Shown in pieces: positions 11,117 to 21,500 of a stretch of DNA of 64,000 nt (position 1 is the first letter of the stretch; each line of letters starts with the position of its first letter). Origin of the DNA: Hormiphora californensis. Lineage: Eukaryota > Ctenophora > Tentaculata > Cydippida > Pleurobrachiidae. The stretch spans positions 5,163,159 through 5,227,158 of the forward strand of contig CM035352.1 in NCBI GenBank assembly GCA_020137815.1, in the 5' to 3' direction. The position numbers and the translations under genes were made by a program. The notes beneath the pieces are model-generated. The model was not told where the DNA came from. It made no database searches and saw only the letters and a list, made by a program, of their open reading frames with translations.

Positions 11117-12061
11117 TTAGTTGTCCCTTGGTGCTACTAACACCCTCTTTCCACGGATTATATAGTGGGTTCCAGGGGACTGTTTCACCTTCTCCTTCAG
11201 TTCACTTACTAGCTGTTTCCGTTCTCTCCGTTCTTCAACAGTTCTATCAGGAGAAAGAAATACTTTTCCAAACTTGTCGTTCCCTTTCAGCAGGGATTTC
11301 TTCGACATTATTGACATTTGAGCGTCTCTACTCCTCAGCACGACTTTTACAGGTCTTGCAGATGAAGACTGCTTTCCTAAGCGCTCGGCAGATTTCACTT
11401 TCGGAGCCTCTTCAAGCTCACTGAAAAGAGACTTAATCTGAGTTTCAAGCTCAACACCATTTACATGGTCTTTCAACTCTTCCAATCCATGAATTATGAT
11501 GTTACACCCACGGTCCTCCGAGGCTGCCACGATAGCCGATTGAATCTTCTTTGGAGCCAGGGCCGAAGCACACTCCTTCTCCAAAATGGATGCGAAGCTC
11601 TTCATTTCTTCCTGTGCCGTTGACTGCACAGCTGTTATTTCAACCTCCCTCTTCTCAAGTAACTGCCTCTGGATCTTCAGTAGTTCCTCTTGTGCCGCTA
11701 CAAGATCTCTTTGGGTTTTGATTAGCTCTTTACTCTGCAATTTGAGCTCTTTCTCTAACTGTTCAATCTTCAGGGTTTCGTAACCCACCGTAGACAACTG
11801 TTCGGTAACTGGGAAGCTCTGTTCTATCAGAATACGGCATGCACCCTCCACAAGGTCTAGAAGCACTGGCTTGTTCAATGCATTCAGTTTGTTCCTGGAG
11901 GGAACTTTCAGATCATCCCATACGTCCTCTGTCTGCTGTCCGTACTTCACTCGGCTCGGGTCAATTTCACCGAACCCACCGGTCAGCGTTAGTATCTCGC
12001 TTACCCACTCCACGGTTCGTTCTTGACAATCTTCAATCTTCAAAATAGTTTGACTAGTCAT
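11117..12061 (-). CDS. LINE ORF1-like protein (coiled coil plus RRM-like), apparently intact
   Basis: A 314-residue open frame on the minus strand. Residues about 95-160 are a Glu/Lys/Gln-rich coiled coil (EELLKIQRQLLEKREVEITA). After it comes NIIIHGLEELKDHVNG, then SAERLGKQ, RPVKVVLRSRDAQMSIMSKK and a basic C-terminus, the order seen in L1/CR1-type ORF1 nucleic-acid chaperones with an RRM-like fold. No endonuclease or reverse transcriptase frame follows it downstream on the minus strand, so it is either a HAL1-style non-autonomous element or the surviving part of a broken one. Confidence 0.72.
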   Translation of the reverse strand: MTSQTILKIEDCQERTVEWVSEILTLTGGFGEIDPSRVKYGQQTEDVWDDLKVPSRNKLNALNKPVLLDLVEGACRILIEQSFPVTEQLSTVGYETLKIEQLEKELKLQSKELIKTQRDLVAAQEELLKIQRQLLEKREVEITAVQSTAQEEMKSFASILEKECASALAPKKIQSAIVAASEDRGCNIIIHGLEELKDHVNGVELETQIKSLFSELEEAPKVKSAERLGKQSSSARPVKVVLRSRDAQMSIMSKKSLLKGNDKFGKVFLSPDRTVEERRERKQLVSELKEKVKQSPGTHYIIRGKRVLVAPRDN

Positions 12062-12122
12062 GTCGAGACATCCACATTATAAATAAACGCTTCAGCCTCT
12101 CTGAACTCATTCGGCTTTGCAA

Positions 12123-12635
12123 CTAGAAGTCCGTGCCCCGGCTCAGGGCATAGTCCAACAAGGAGTTTCCATGAACACACGAGTACCCCCTGGTTGGTGG
12201 TCTATCAGCAATGCCCCTGAGGTACCCTCCCAGTACAACCTTGAGTTCATCGATATTCCCGGCGTCCTTGACACATTTAGGAAGAGTGTTCCATAGTTTC
12301 GCCCCAAGAACCGAAAAAGAGTTTTCAAACATAGTGGACGCCGACCTTTGTGCCCCATGATTGAATTTTGGGATCACTGCCCGTGCCCCGTAACGAGGGG
12401 TGTCCTTGAAATCAAAACCGGGTCCGTTTGGGGCTAGTCCCTTACAGATTTTGAACATGTGGATAAGGACATAGCGCTCCCTGCGCCTCTGCAGGGACTG
12501 TAAATCAAGGAAAGCAAGTCTCTCCCAGTAGTCCAAGTTTTGACACCCTAGGATACAGTATCGGATGTTTTCCTCTTCTACGTCTGTTCCTTGCAGGTAG
12601 ATCCGCGTTTCCTCTTCATTATCGGAGCTTCCCAT
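12123..12635 (-). CDS. Orphan C-terminal tail of a jockey/CR1-type reverse transcriptase
   Basis: A 170-residue open frame starting with its own ATG. It contains YWERLAFLDLQSLQRRRERY and HMFKICKGLAPN, then a segment around ENSFSVLGAKLWNTLPKCV, the hallmark of the region C-terminal to RT in jockey/CR1 LINEs. The RT domain itself is absent upstream. It ends 61 bp before the ORF1-like frame at 12061 on the same strand. It is probably the 3' end of one LINE copy abutting another. Confidence 0.7.
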   Translation of the reverse strand: MGSSDNEEETRIYLQGTDVEEENIRYCILGCQNLDYWERLAFLDLQSLQRRRERYVLIHMFKICKGLAPNGPGFDFKDTPRYGARAVIPKFNHGAQRSASTMFENSFSVLGAKLWNTLPKCVKDAGNIDELKVVLGGYLRGIADRPPTRGYSCVHGNSLLDYALSRGTDF

Positions 12636-13737
12636 TTTCTTGCTGCCCTCTTGGGCTCTTACATAGACATTTGCTGAAACTCAATAAATAGTTTTACGTT
12701 GTAGTTGATGAAAGTTTGAAACTCCCTACCAGATAAACTTTGAATCAGCCAAAACGGTTGAGTGGTTTAGCGGTTAGAGCCATTTTAGTGAATCAACTTT
12801 TTTGGCAGCGCGCACCTGTAAACAGGCCACCAAACACCCAGATCGTAACGGCGCCCGTTTGAAACGGAAAACGTTAAAATCTGGGTGCCTTTCATTGCTA
12901 ACAATTCGTAGTTTTAGCGCGCGCGACGGGTTAGGGCTATCCGTTAGGGTCTGGTTAGGGTTTGGTTTGGGGTTATCGGTTAGGGCTATCGATTCTCTAT
13001 CAGTTACCGTTTAGTTTACTCAAATTGGCCATGTGGTTACGTGGCTATAGCCGTTTGAAAAAAGTCGGTCTAAGTATACTCTTTTGGCAGCGCGCACCTG
13101 TAAACACGCTGCAAGGCACCCAGATTATAATCGCGCCCGTTTGAAACGCACTTTAAAATCATTATCAGTAAGGTGTAAAAAACTACGACTCCAAATCACG
13201 CGCAAAATGGAACACGCGAGCTTTGTCCAGATCGAAATCGTAAAAGCGCTGCTGAATTAACGCCGCGCGGAATGAATTCGGCCGAAACAGAAAAACCTCA
13301 GAAACTCAGAAATCTTGTGTTTCTCCACAAAATTTCTGATTTAAAAAAGTTCAGTCATCCGTGTGACAAGCACCCCGCTGCAAAGTGCACTGTACAAACC
13401 CAGCGGGCCTCAAACAGTGAATTTACCCTACAAGGGCCTTTATCCCGCGCTGGGGTCTGGGCATATTCCAAATAAACCGGAGCCCGGATCTGGCGGTCCT
13501 AGTGAGTACTGAGTAGTTGGCTTACCGCTTAATAATGCATGGTCATATGGCTCGACTCCTTTTTCTAGCCGCTAAGGGAGATTTGTTGACTGTGGACTTA
13601 AGTTTCGGTTTGGAGGACTCGCCTGGGCCCTGGGGCCTGGCTGTTCAATATTATTCTCATTTACTGCCTTCCTAATTCCTCAAAGCTTCAATATTAATAT
13701 AACACTATTGTAGCTATGTCATGTTAACAGTGGCGAT
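12636..13737. other. Repeat-rich gap upstream of CDC45
   Basis: Holds two imperfect direct copies of a block beginning TTTTGGCAGCGCGCACCTGT (12799 and 13083), the second TTAGGG-like block (12927-12990), and about 240 bp of unique sequence before the CDC45 start that is the likely promoter. No coding exon is supported. Confidence 0.5.
12927..12990 (+). repeat. Degenerate TTAGGG interstitial repeats, block 2
   Basis: Repeated GGTTAGGG and GTTAGGGCTATC motifs, preceded as in block 1 by GTTTGAAACGG and a nearby GTTAAAATCTGGGTG. Blocks 1 and 2 are in the same orientation and bracket the two LINE-derived frames. Confidence 0.65.
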
Positions 13738-16700
13738 ATGATTGAAAATGACATTTTAACATTTTACAGGGAAATATCTAAAGAGGTAAGGGTTTAATTT
13801 CACTAAGTTATAAAGATGCATTGTCATGTTCTAACCCTCCCGGCGCCCGAAACACAGTCTAGCCAGGCAAAAGATGCAAACAATGTGGTAACGTGAGGTC
13901 ACCTTTTTTAGCGAGTTTTGGTGCTAGTTAACACAACAGTTGACGCGTTGTGTGCTTGGAAGATCCTACAATCTTTACTGCACATTGACAATGTCCAGTA
14001 CACTCTTATTCCCGTTGATGGTAGAGCTCACCTAGAGAATGCCTTCAGGACCCACTCAGACCAGGTATAGAGAGTGAGTAAAATAGTTTGTACTCTGACC
14101 ACTCAGACCAGGTATAGAGAAAGAAAATTTTTAGGTAGAGTGCATTGAAAAATGCAGCGTAACAATCAAAAACTCCAGATTCCTATTCCTCTTCCTGTCT
14201 AATGATACCCGGACTCCTGATCAGACTACTGACATAACCTTCTCTTCCCAGAATACGACAGTGGTGCTGATAGACTGCGGTGGGAACTTTAACGTTACAG
14301 AGTTGTTGGAGCCCCTGCCTGACTCCCAGATATATGTTCTGGACAGCCACCTGCCCTTCCATCTGGATAATCTGTATGATGGGGAGGTGGTGAAGGTTGT
14401 TATTAGCGAGGCACACGATCTGGAGGTCCCCCGGTAAGGAGGGGGATATTAGGGATAGGAGTGGGATATCTGGAAGGGGGTATTTTAGGGACAGACGATG
14501 GGGGTATGTGAGAGACAGAGGTATGTTAGTGTCAGGGGGTATGTGAGAGACAGAGGTATGTTAGTGTCAGGGGGTATGTTAGGAAGGAAGTCGCAAAACA
14601 GTTTTACCAGTTTATCTAACACACTACAATGGTGCGTGTGTTACTAAAATACAAGTGTATGACACCATGTGTGTATAACGTATAATGAAAACATAATGTT
14701 GTAACTAAAATACACCTCTCTAGGTATGAAGACGTGTATGAAGAAGATAGCGATGATGAGGGTGAACCGGGCAGGAAACGGAGAAGAGAAGAGGAGGATG
14801 AAGATGAGGATTCCCTCCTCCCCAGGAAGGAACGATGGAAGAGAAAGAGAGAGGAACTACTTTATTCTTACTATGAACTAGCCGGTATATTTCCAACTCT
14901 CCTATCATAGGTGTTTCCCCGTGCATCACATGTTCCCCTTTCTTGGTTTCATCTAGGCTTGTTAAAATCCTCACTACAACATTTCATCTCACTTCTGACT
15001 TTTATCTATAACTCCATCTCCTCCCTCCTCCCCAGGTTACGGTGTGTCAGTCTCCCACATGATGTATGAATTAGCCTGGAAGCTGTCCCGGGACAACCTC
15101 CAATTCCTCTGGTGGGCAGTGGTGGGTGTAACTGAACAGTTGATGTGTGCAAGGATCAGCCGGGACCAGTATGTATCTACATTTGCATCCCTTCAACAAC
15201 ATGTTCAGAGACTCAATGGTGCAGGGGCTGGGGATGTCAGTGTTAACGAAATGAAAATCAGGTAAGGTAATGATCATTTTTGCAAGTTTCTGTTAGTTGG
15301 TCATCATAGATGCTGATCCAAAATTTTACAAAGGAAAGATGCAGAACGGTATTATATAGTCCTTCAATATAGTTTTTATTTTCTATTTAGTATTCATTCC
15401 TAGAATGCTCATAACTTGATGCTCTAACACTCAGTTTTCTTTCCAGATATACGAACGAGTTGAGGTTGGATTTGTATAGACATTGGACACTCATGGAATC
15501 CCTCAAAGTATCCCCATACACTGCCACTCGATTCAGGTAAGAGAGACAACTTCCCTAGATTCAGTTTTTATTTAATTTTGGTTTTATGAAAGCTAGTAAT
15601 TCAGAGAGCCTCGTTTTCCAGGATTTGGACTACGAAAGGTAAGAAGAAGCTGAATGAGTTTCTGGCTGACATGGGTCTCCCTCTTATGCAATGTAACCAA
15701 ATGTTTGGCAGTATGGATATGGAGATTAGGAAGGATGTCTGCAACTGGATTGAGGTAAAATTTGTCCCACAAAAGACCTTGGTTACGAAGTCACCCCTAA
15801 TATTTCGCGCCCACTGGGGCGCTCGCGCAGAGGGATAATTTCATTACCAACAAAAGACTGTCCTTTCCGAATTGATAAAGTAATCCCATCTATATATTAG
15901 GGTGATTCATAATGATTGATCCTTGGTTATTTCACTAAGAAATACTTGTCAGAATGAGATGCGGGTTGTTTTATCGGGTCAAGGAGACGAAATATAGCTG
16001 ATTAGCACATTAATTATCTGATTTTACGGTCAATAGCATTTTTGTGCCGATATTTGCAAAATTTGGTCTGGTTAGCGTCTCACTTCCCGTTTTTGGGCAC
16101 CTAAAGTCAGCAAATCGTTTCAAATTGTCTGAAAACTTCACTAAACGATAGCGTCAATACCATTTAAACAAGAAACATGTTTTTTGTTTCCAGTTGGAGG
16201 CTAATTTTTTTGTAGAGTGCAAAATTACTCGTAAAAATAAGAAAATTATGATCTGAAAAACAGCAATTTTGGACGTCAGTTTAAAAAAACCATACCTATC
16301 AAAGATAACGAATGATAACATCAATATCATTATTGATACACCTTAGCAATGGTTTGATCTAAGCTTTCTAGTACTTGAAATGTCAATTTATGAATATTTG
16401 GTCTGGCAAGCGCTGCCGGAAGTCAAAAGACGAAAAAATAACGCCATTTCTTAAAACCCTTGCCAGAGCCGAGTTTTAAATTTTTGTTGTTCTATTTTGG
16501 GCTCATTTTAAAGCTAAGGCTATGGTCAAAGATATTGATTCGGTCACATATCAATAAACACTAAGATTTTAACGCCAGAACTTGAAATGTGACACCCCAT
16601 TTTCTGAAGTGAGATTGCACCTTCGACAACACTTAATATTTCTGGTGTCATGATGGCGATATATCTTCAACTGGAATATGGAAACTGTTTTCCAATCGCA

Positions 16701-18325
16701 AAATGTCCATACTAAACGATAAAGCATGTATTATTTGGTCCTGACTCGAAATCTGGGAGTTATTAGCCAAGGATCAATCATTATGAATCACCCTAATATT
16801 TCTTTTGTTTACACCCCTCCCACTGCCGCAGGTAACAGCACAAAAGTACGGACTAGAAGATATAACATATAGCTCCTTTGAGCTTCACTACGGCTACAGG
16901 AACAAGTACTGTGCGGCAGACACCTTCTCTGCAGTCTACACTGCTCTAACTGACCCGTCCAAGGATACAGAGGCGGCATTCCTGCGAGCCCAAGATACCC
17001 TGAATCGCCAAAATGAGAAACTTATTGCAACAGGTCAGTCCAGCCATGGTAACCACAGAAACACCTTATGGTAACCATGGTAACCACTGAGACACCTTAT
17101 GGTAACCATGGTAACCTCTGAAACACCTTGTGGTAACCATGGTAACCTCTGAAACACCGTGTGGTAACCATGGTAACCTCTGAAACAGCTTGTGGTAACC
17201 ATGGTAACCACTGAAACACCTTGTGGTAACCACTGAAACACCTTGTGGTAACCATGGTAACCACTGAAACACAGGTTGTGGTAACCATGGTAACCACTGA
17301 AACACCTTGTGGTAGCGATAGTAACAGTTAACACCATACAATTTGCCGTGACAGTGACAGAATTGAGTGCCATGTTGTTGTCAATAACACCTCTTACTTC
17401 AATCAGGTATTGATAACAGTAAGCAGCTGTGTTGTGGCCTACTGAACCAGGTCCAGGCGTTCATAGAAATGAAACAGGTGGTGTGTACCGGACCCTTCGT
17501 TTACGCTGTTATACAGGTACACACACTGTTGGTTAACGTTTTCAGGAAACCAAGATTCTGTTTTATACCCGTGTTCAACTTGTTCTTTTGGTTAGTTATC
17601 CGAATTCCGAAAAAATATCCACAATATAACCTCCACAACTCCCGTTCAGGACGGTTCAGCTGAGTTAGAGCTGGTCTCCCATCCACCCCCCCCCCCCAAT
17701 ATAACTAATACCCCCCCCCCCAATATAACTAATTACCCCCCCCCCCCCCCCCCCCCCCCAATATAACCAATACCCCCCCCCCCAATACCATACCCCCCCC
17801 CCCCCCCCCCCAATATAACTAATCCCCCCCCCCGGCAGGACGGTTCAGCTGAGTTAGAATTGTTCTCCCATCCAGCCCGATTAAACAGATTGTGTCGGTA
17901 CCTTCCGTGAAGCGTACTGTGCCATCTTCAAAAAGGCAGCCTCTCTACCCTTCGTTATTGCTGCTCCCCTACACCTTGATCCAGGTACAGTCGGACCCCG
18001 ATTTACCGGGATGCTCTAATTGGTCTGGTGGTACTTCTTTAGACTCCGAACTTACCATTCTCCCACCCTCACCTAATTCTCCATGCCTATTTCACCACGT
18101 CTGACCCTAAGCCTCCCTTTTTTTCCAGATTACAGCTGTGTGGTGGGTGTACCAGCACTGGTTATAGACAGCAACAAATCCTACCTTGGTCGGGCTTTTG
18201 TGCAGGCATCAGACAAAGTCAATGCTTCGGTTGAGTTTGATGATTTTGATGGGGCGGTAATGCAAATAAAAACTGAGGACAAAGCTAAATTTTTTGATGC
18301 CCTTACAGTGTTGTTGATGTCGTGA
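13738..18325 (+). CDS. CDC45: CDC45 replication initiation factor
   Basis: Eleven exons (13738-13785, 13912-14064, 14252-14433, 14724-14884, 15036-15261, 15447-15536, 15622-15754, 16832-17033, 17407-17516, 17839-17984, 18129-18325) give about 548 residues, against 566 in human. CDC45 is the DHH-family-derived subunit of the CMG helicase (CDC45-MCM-GINS). Diagnostic blocks are VDALCAWKILQSLLHIDNVQ, VVLIDCGGN, an acidic/basic insert in exon 4, MMYELAWKLSRDNLQFLWWA, LNEFLADMGLPL and the C-terminal IKTEDKAKFFDALTVLLMS. Phases agree at every junction except exon 10, which carries one surplus base near 17907 (a CC pair) that would break the frame. A likely poly(A) signal AATAAA is at 18382. Intron 7 holds a DNA transposon and intron 8 a minisatellite. 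Confidence 0.93.
15896..16799. mobile_element. ~900-bp inverted-repeat DNA element in CDC45 intron 7
   Basis: The left end (TATTAGGGTGATTCATAATG and on through GATTGATCCTTGG) is matched in reverse complement at 16768-16799. The arms are about 32 bp and exact, and the ends abut TA. The interior is AT-rich with no open frame of note, so it is non-autonomous. TA ends suggest a Tc1/mariner-type origin. Confidence 0.82.
17041..17315 (+). repeat. Minisatellite in CDC45 intron 8
   Basis: About ten head-to-tail copies of a roughly 31-bp unit containing GGTAACCATGGTAACC followed by TCTGAAACACCTTGT or ACTGAAACACCTTGT, starting 8 bp after the exon 8 donor. Some copies lack one half-unit. Long minus-strand frames here are repeat translations. 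Confidence 0.9.
17648..17686 (+). pseudogene. Truncated duplicate of the start of CDC45 exon 10
   Basis: GACGGTTCAGCTGAGTTAGA and the next bases up to CATCCA are nearly identical to the start of the real exon at 17839, including a CAG acceptor. The copy then runs into poly-C instead of the rest of the exon. If used, it could not continue into exon 11 in frame. Confidence 0.75.
17684..17834 (+). repeat. Poly-C / CAATATAACTAATA array
   Basis: Runs of 9 to 20 or more cytosines alternate with the short unit CAATATAACTAAT between the two copies of the CDC45 exon 10 start. Run lengths in such a tract are likely to be inexact in the assembly. Confidence 0.9.
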
Positions 18326-18552
18326 TTTAGTGTGTTGAAAAGTGTTTGTGTTTTTGTGAGTTTATTTGTCGATATAATTAAAATAAAAACTACGTGCTTT
18401 TTGTCTCATTTACCACAATTTTCTGTACAGTCAAATGCAAAAATGCTTTACCCCGATACATACCGGTAAATGGCATCCCCCGAGAATCACGGTAAATCGG
18501 GATCTGACTTCAGAGTAAATTACTAATCACTTACTTATGTGTAGAGAGAATA
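18326..18552. promoter_or_regulatory. Short CDC45-MAD2L1 intergenic spacer
   Basis: 227 bp between the CDC45 stop and the MAD2L1 ATG. It holds the CDC45 poly(A) signal (AATAAA, 18382) and must also hold the MAD2L1 promoter unless transcripts are shared. It contains a diverged stretch resembling the TACAGTCGGACCCCGATTTA family (about 18425-18515). Confidence 0.55.
18382..18387 (+). terminator. Probable CDC45 polyadenylation signal
   Basis: AATAAA 57 bases after the CDC45 stop, in the expected position for a short 3' UTR. A second transcript end has not been ruled out. Confidence 0.6.
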
Positions 18553-21500
18553 ATGGCAGCCACCCAACAAGAATCTACAATATCTCTCAAGGGGAGCACT
18601 CAGATGGTCTCCGAGTTCTTCTGTAAGTCAACTAAGCAGATCAGTATGCTTTTGAACGTTCTATCCAAGAACATTGAATTGTACCCATTCTTCACACTTT
18701 GCATTCCTTCAAAAACCAATCCCACCCTCGACGTGATGTATTAATTGTACACCCTCTCCCCATTAGATTACGCAGTTAATAGTATTCTGTTCCAACGTGG
18801 CGTCTACGCCTCAGACAGCTTCGACTTTAAAACTAAGTACAATCTAAAGGTAAGTTTTGTAGTCCTCTTTGCACAGATACTGCACAGGTATCAGCTCCTC
18901 ATATAGCCTCCCCTCCCTGGAAGCTACTCTTGCCGAGTAAATATGTTTTGTTGGGAAATGGGGACTCCAGTTTTGGGTTATGTGTTTTAAAACAAAGGTT
19001 TTCTTGTAGGTGATGGAGACGACAGATGACCGACTGAAAAGCTACTTAGAGCAGTGTATGGAACAACTTAAAGGTATGTTTCAATGTTGTTACGTCACGT
19101 GATTATGTTCGATGGCTAGGGCTCCCGTTGTTGAATGTTTTGTTGCCAGGCTTTGGTTTTCACAGCTCTTGGCCCTTCCTGATTCTGTGTTCGGTTCATT
19201 GTTGCTTGTGTGTGTGTCTGTGTGCCCCGATATGGGCCCACAGTTGTATACGCGCGTAGCTGGAGCGCGCGACATACAAACTTGCAATGTGTATGGCGCA
19301 CTTCCCGCGAATCTTATCATAGAAGAGTTGATGAAACAAACTGTCATTGTCATTGTCAATCTTGAATCTAATCAGCGAATTAAAATGAATACTTGCCCTA
19401 ATTAATTAAAAAGATATAGCACCTAACTCTGTTAACTGAACTTAGAACTTTCGTTAATTAAAATCTAACCAAGAAATTGAATTCAGTTCATTGTTATTTA
19501 ACCTTCACACATCCATTCCATTTCTTCCCAATAAGTATATCCTTTAGTAAGGGAATTATAGCCCGTGACTGGGAAAAAGTTTACAGCAAGCTAATTCCTT
19601 CACCAATGTGTCCCTAAGGGTCTCCACTAAGCCCCCAGAAAAGGGGCGGCGGCGAACATCGGCCTGAATATAAATAAGTGTAGACACTTCACAATAAATA
19701 AACCTGGGGGGGGGGGGGCTAAAGTTTTTGAAGTTTGAAGTTTTCCACCCTACTTTTTGAGTTTTTGAAGTTTTTGAAGTTGACTTCAAAAACTTCTAAA
19801 ACTCTAAACTACTTTTACATATGTTATATGCTATCAGTGACTATTATTACACTTGTTTAGGTTAGTTTCATGCTTAATAGATATTGTGGCAAAGTTATCC
19901 GTCCTTGTCTACCCTTTTTCTACCACAAATTAGGATATTTACAATGATTCCTAGCCATGAAATCCATGGCACAATTTGGTGTAAAAAATTTAAATTTTTT
20001 GTAAAAACAGATTTCATTTTCACAGCTACAATTCTACGGATGTTCATCACCTAATTCAACACGTTTCAAGCGGCCCTCTTCTGATCACCCTTGATGTTCA
20101 TCACCATCCCTTATACCACTCTACCAACCCCGACATCGACATGATGAAGAGATGGAGTGAGAGAGGATTCAATAATGCGTGCCGATAGGAGTCATTAGGG
20201 GGCGGAGGATTCAACAGGGGGGGTAAGGATTCAATAGCGGGTGGGTAGTACCCTGTGCTATTTCAAATTTTTTTCGACTAGGCCATTCAGTATCTAGCTA
20301 ATGTGAAACTATGGACAATTCTCTATCACATCAGCAAAACAGAATCGAGATAGTGTTTGTCAGTTACGTTGGCATCGCGATTTAAAAAGTGTAGTTTTTA
20401 ACCGAAAAATGGTAAAAACAGGGAAATACAGTCGGACCCCGATTTAGGGACACCCTCGGGGGAAAGGCTTTTGTCCACTAAATCGGGGTGTCCACTAAAT
20501 CGGGTTCAAATTATGTTAATTTTCGTATATCGGGGGAAAATAATCCTGTCCCTAAATCGGGGTGCCACTAAATCGGGGTCCGACTGTATGTGTGGTTTTC
20601 ACCAGTTTTTGACATGTTCTTGATATTAACTTTTTATGTTCAAGATCGTGTTCAGCACCTCGAAACTGACAAGAATTGATATGCATCATTAAATGATGCT
20701 AAAGTTCATTTTTGACCTAAAAATGTTCATTTTTGGCAAAAAATGTTCATTTTGGACATGTTCTTAAATTTTGAGAGCTTTTTCATGAACGGGACCGTGT
20801 TCCGCAGGCCAAAATTAGTCGATTACAACCGAAATTTGCTTTCCACCAAGAAAAAACTAAAAAAAATTAAAATTCGTCCCCACGATTCTGCAAGTTGGTA
20901 AAATTAGCAAGAAAAAAAAGGGAGAAAAATTTTTATTTTTGTTCATAAAGTGGATATCTGAAGACTCAAACTGAAAGTAACGGTTGTATAAGTTGTCACG
21001 AGACGATCTATATGTGTGTTTTGTTCGAAATAACGCCCTAAAACAGACTTTTTGAAATGAATATGCCCATATATGGGCATAGCTCGTGCCAACGTAATTG
21101 GGCCATGGTAGAGCCAAAACTTTGTGATAAAATGTTTTAGAATGATCGTAGGAGCTCATTTAACCCGATACCAAGTGAAATTTTGAATTAAATTAACCAT
21201 TTGAAAAAATAGCACACCCTACAGTGGGTACTGGGTAGTTAATAGGGGGGGGGGTAATGATTCAATGGGGGTGAGGGAGTCAAAAGACCTGGGGAGTGAG
21301 GAATGAGGATTCAATATGTGGGGGCGACAGGAGCCAATAGGTCGAGGGAGAGTCATTAGGGGTGATGAGAGTCAATAAGCCATAGTGCTTTACTTTTGCT
21401 AGGGTATCAATGGGATTAGGGTGCAGGGAGGGGTGGGAGGTGTTGAGAATTCTAACACAACATTGAGACGTCATCTTTTCATCAAACTTTTAATTGGACA

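Noticed and set aside
17035-17373. Minus-strand frames rich in GYHGYHKVF-type repeats
   Set aside because: They are the reverse translation of the CDC45 intron 8 minisatellite.
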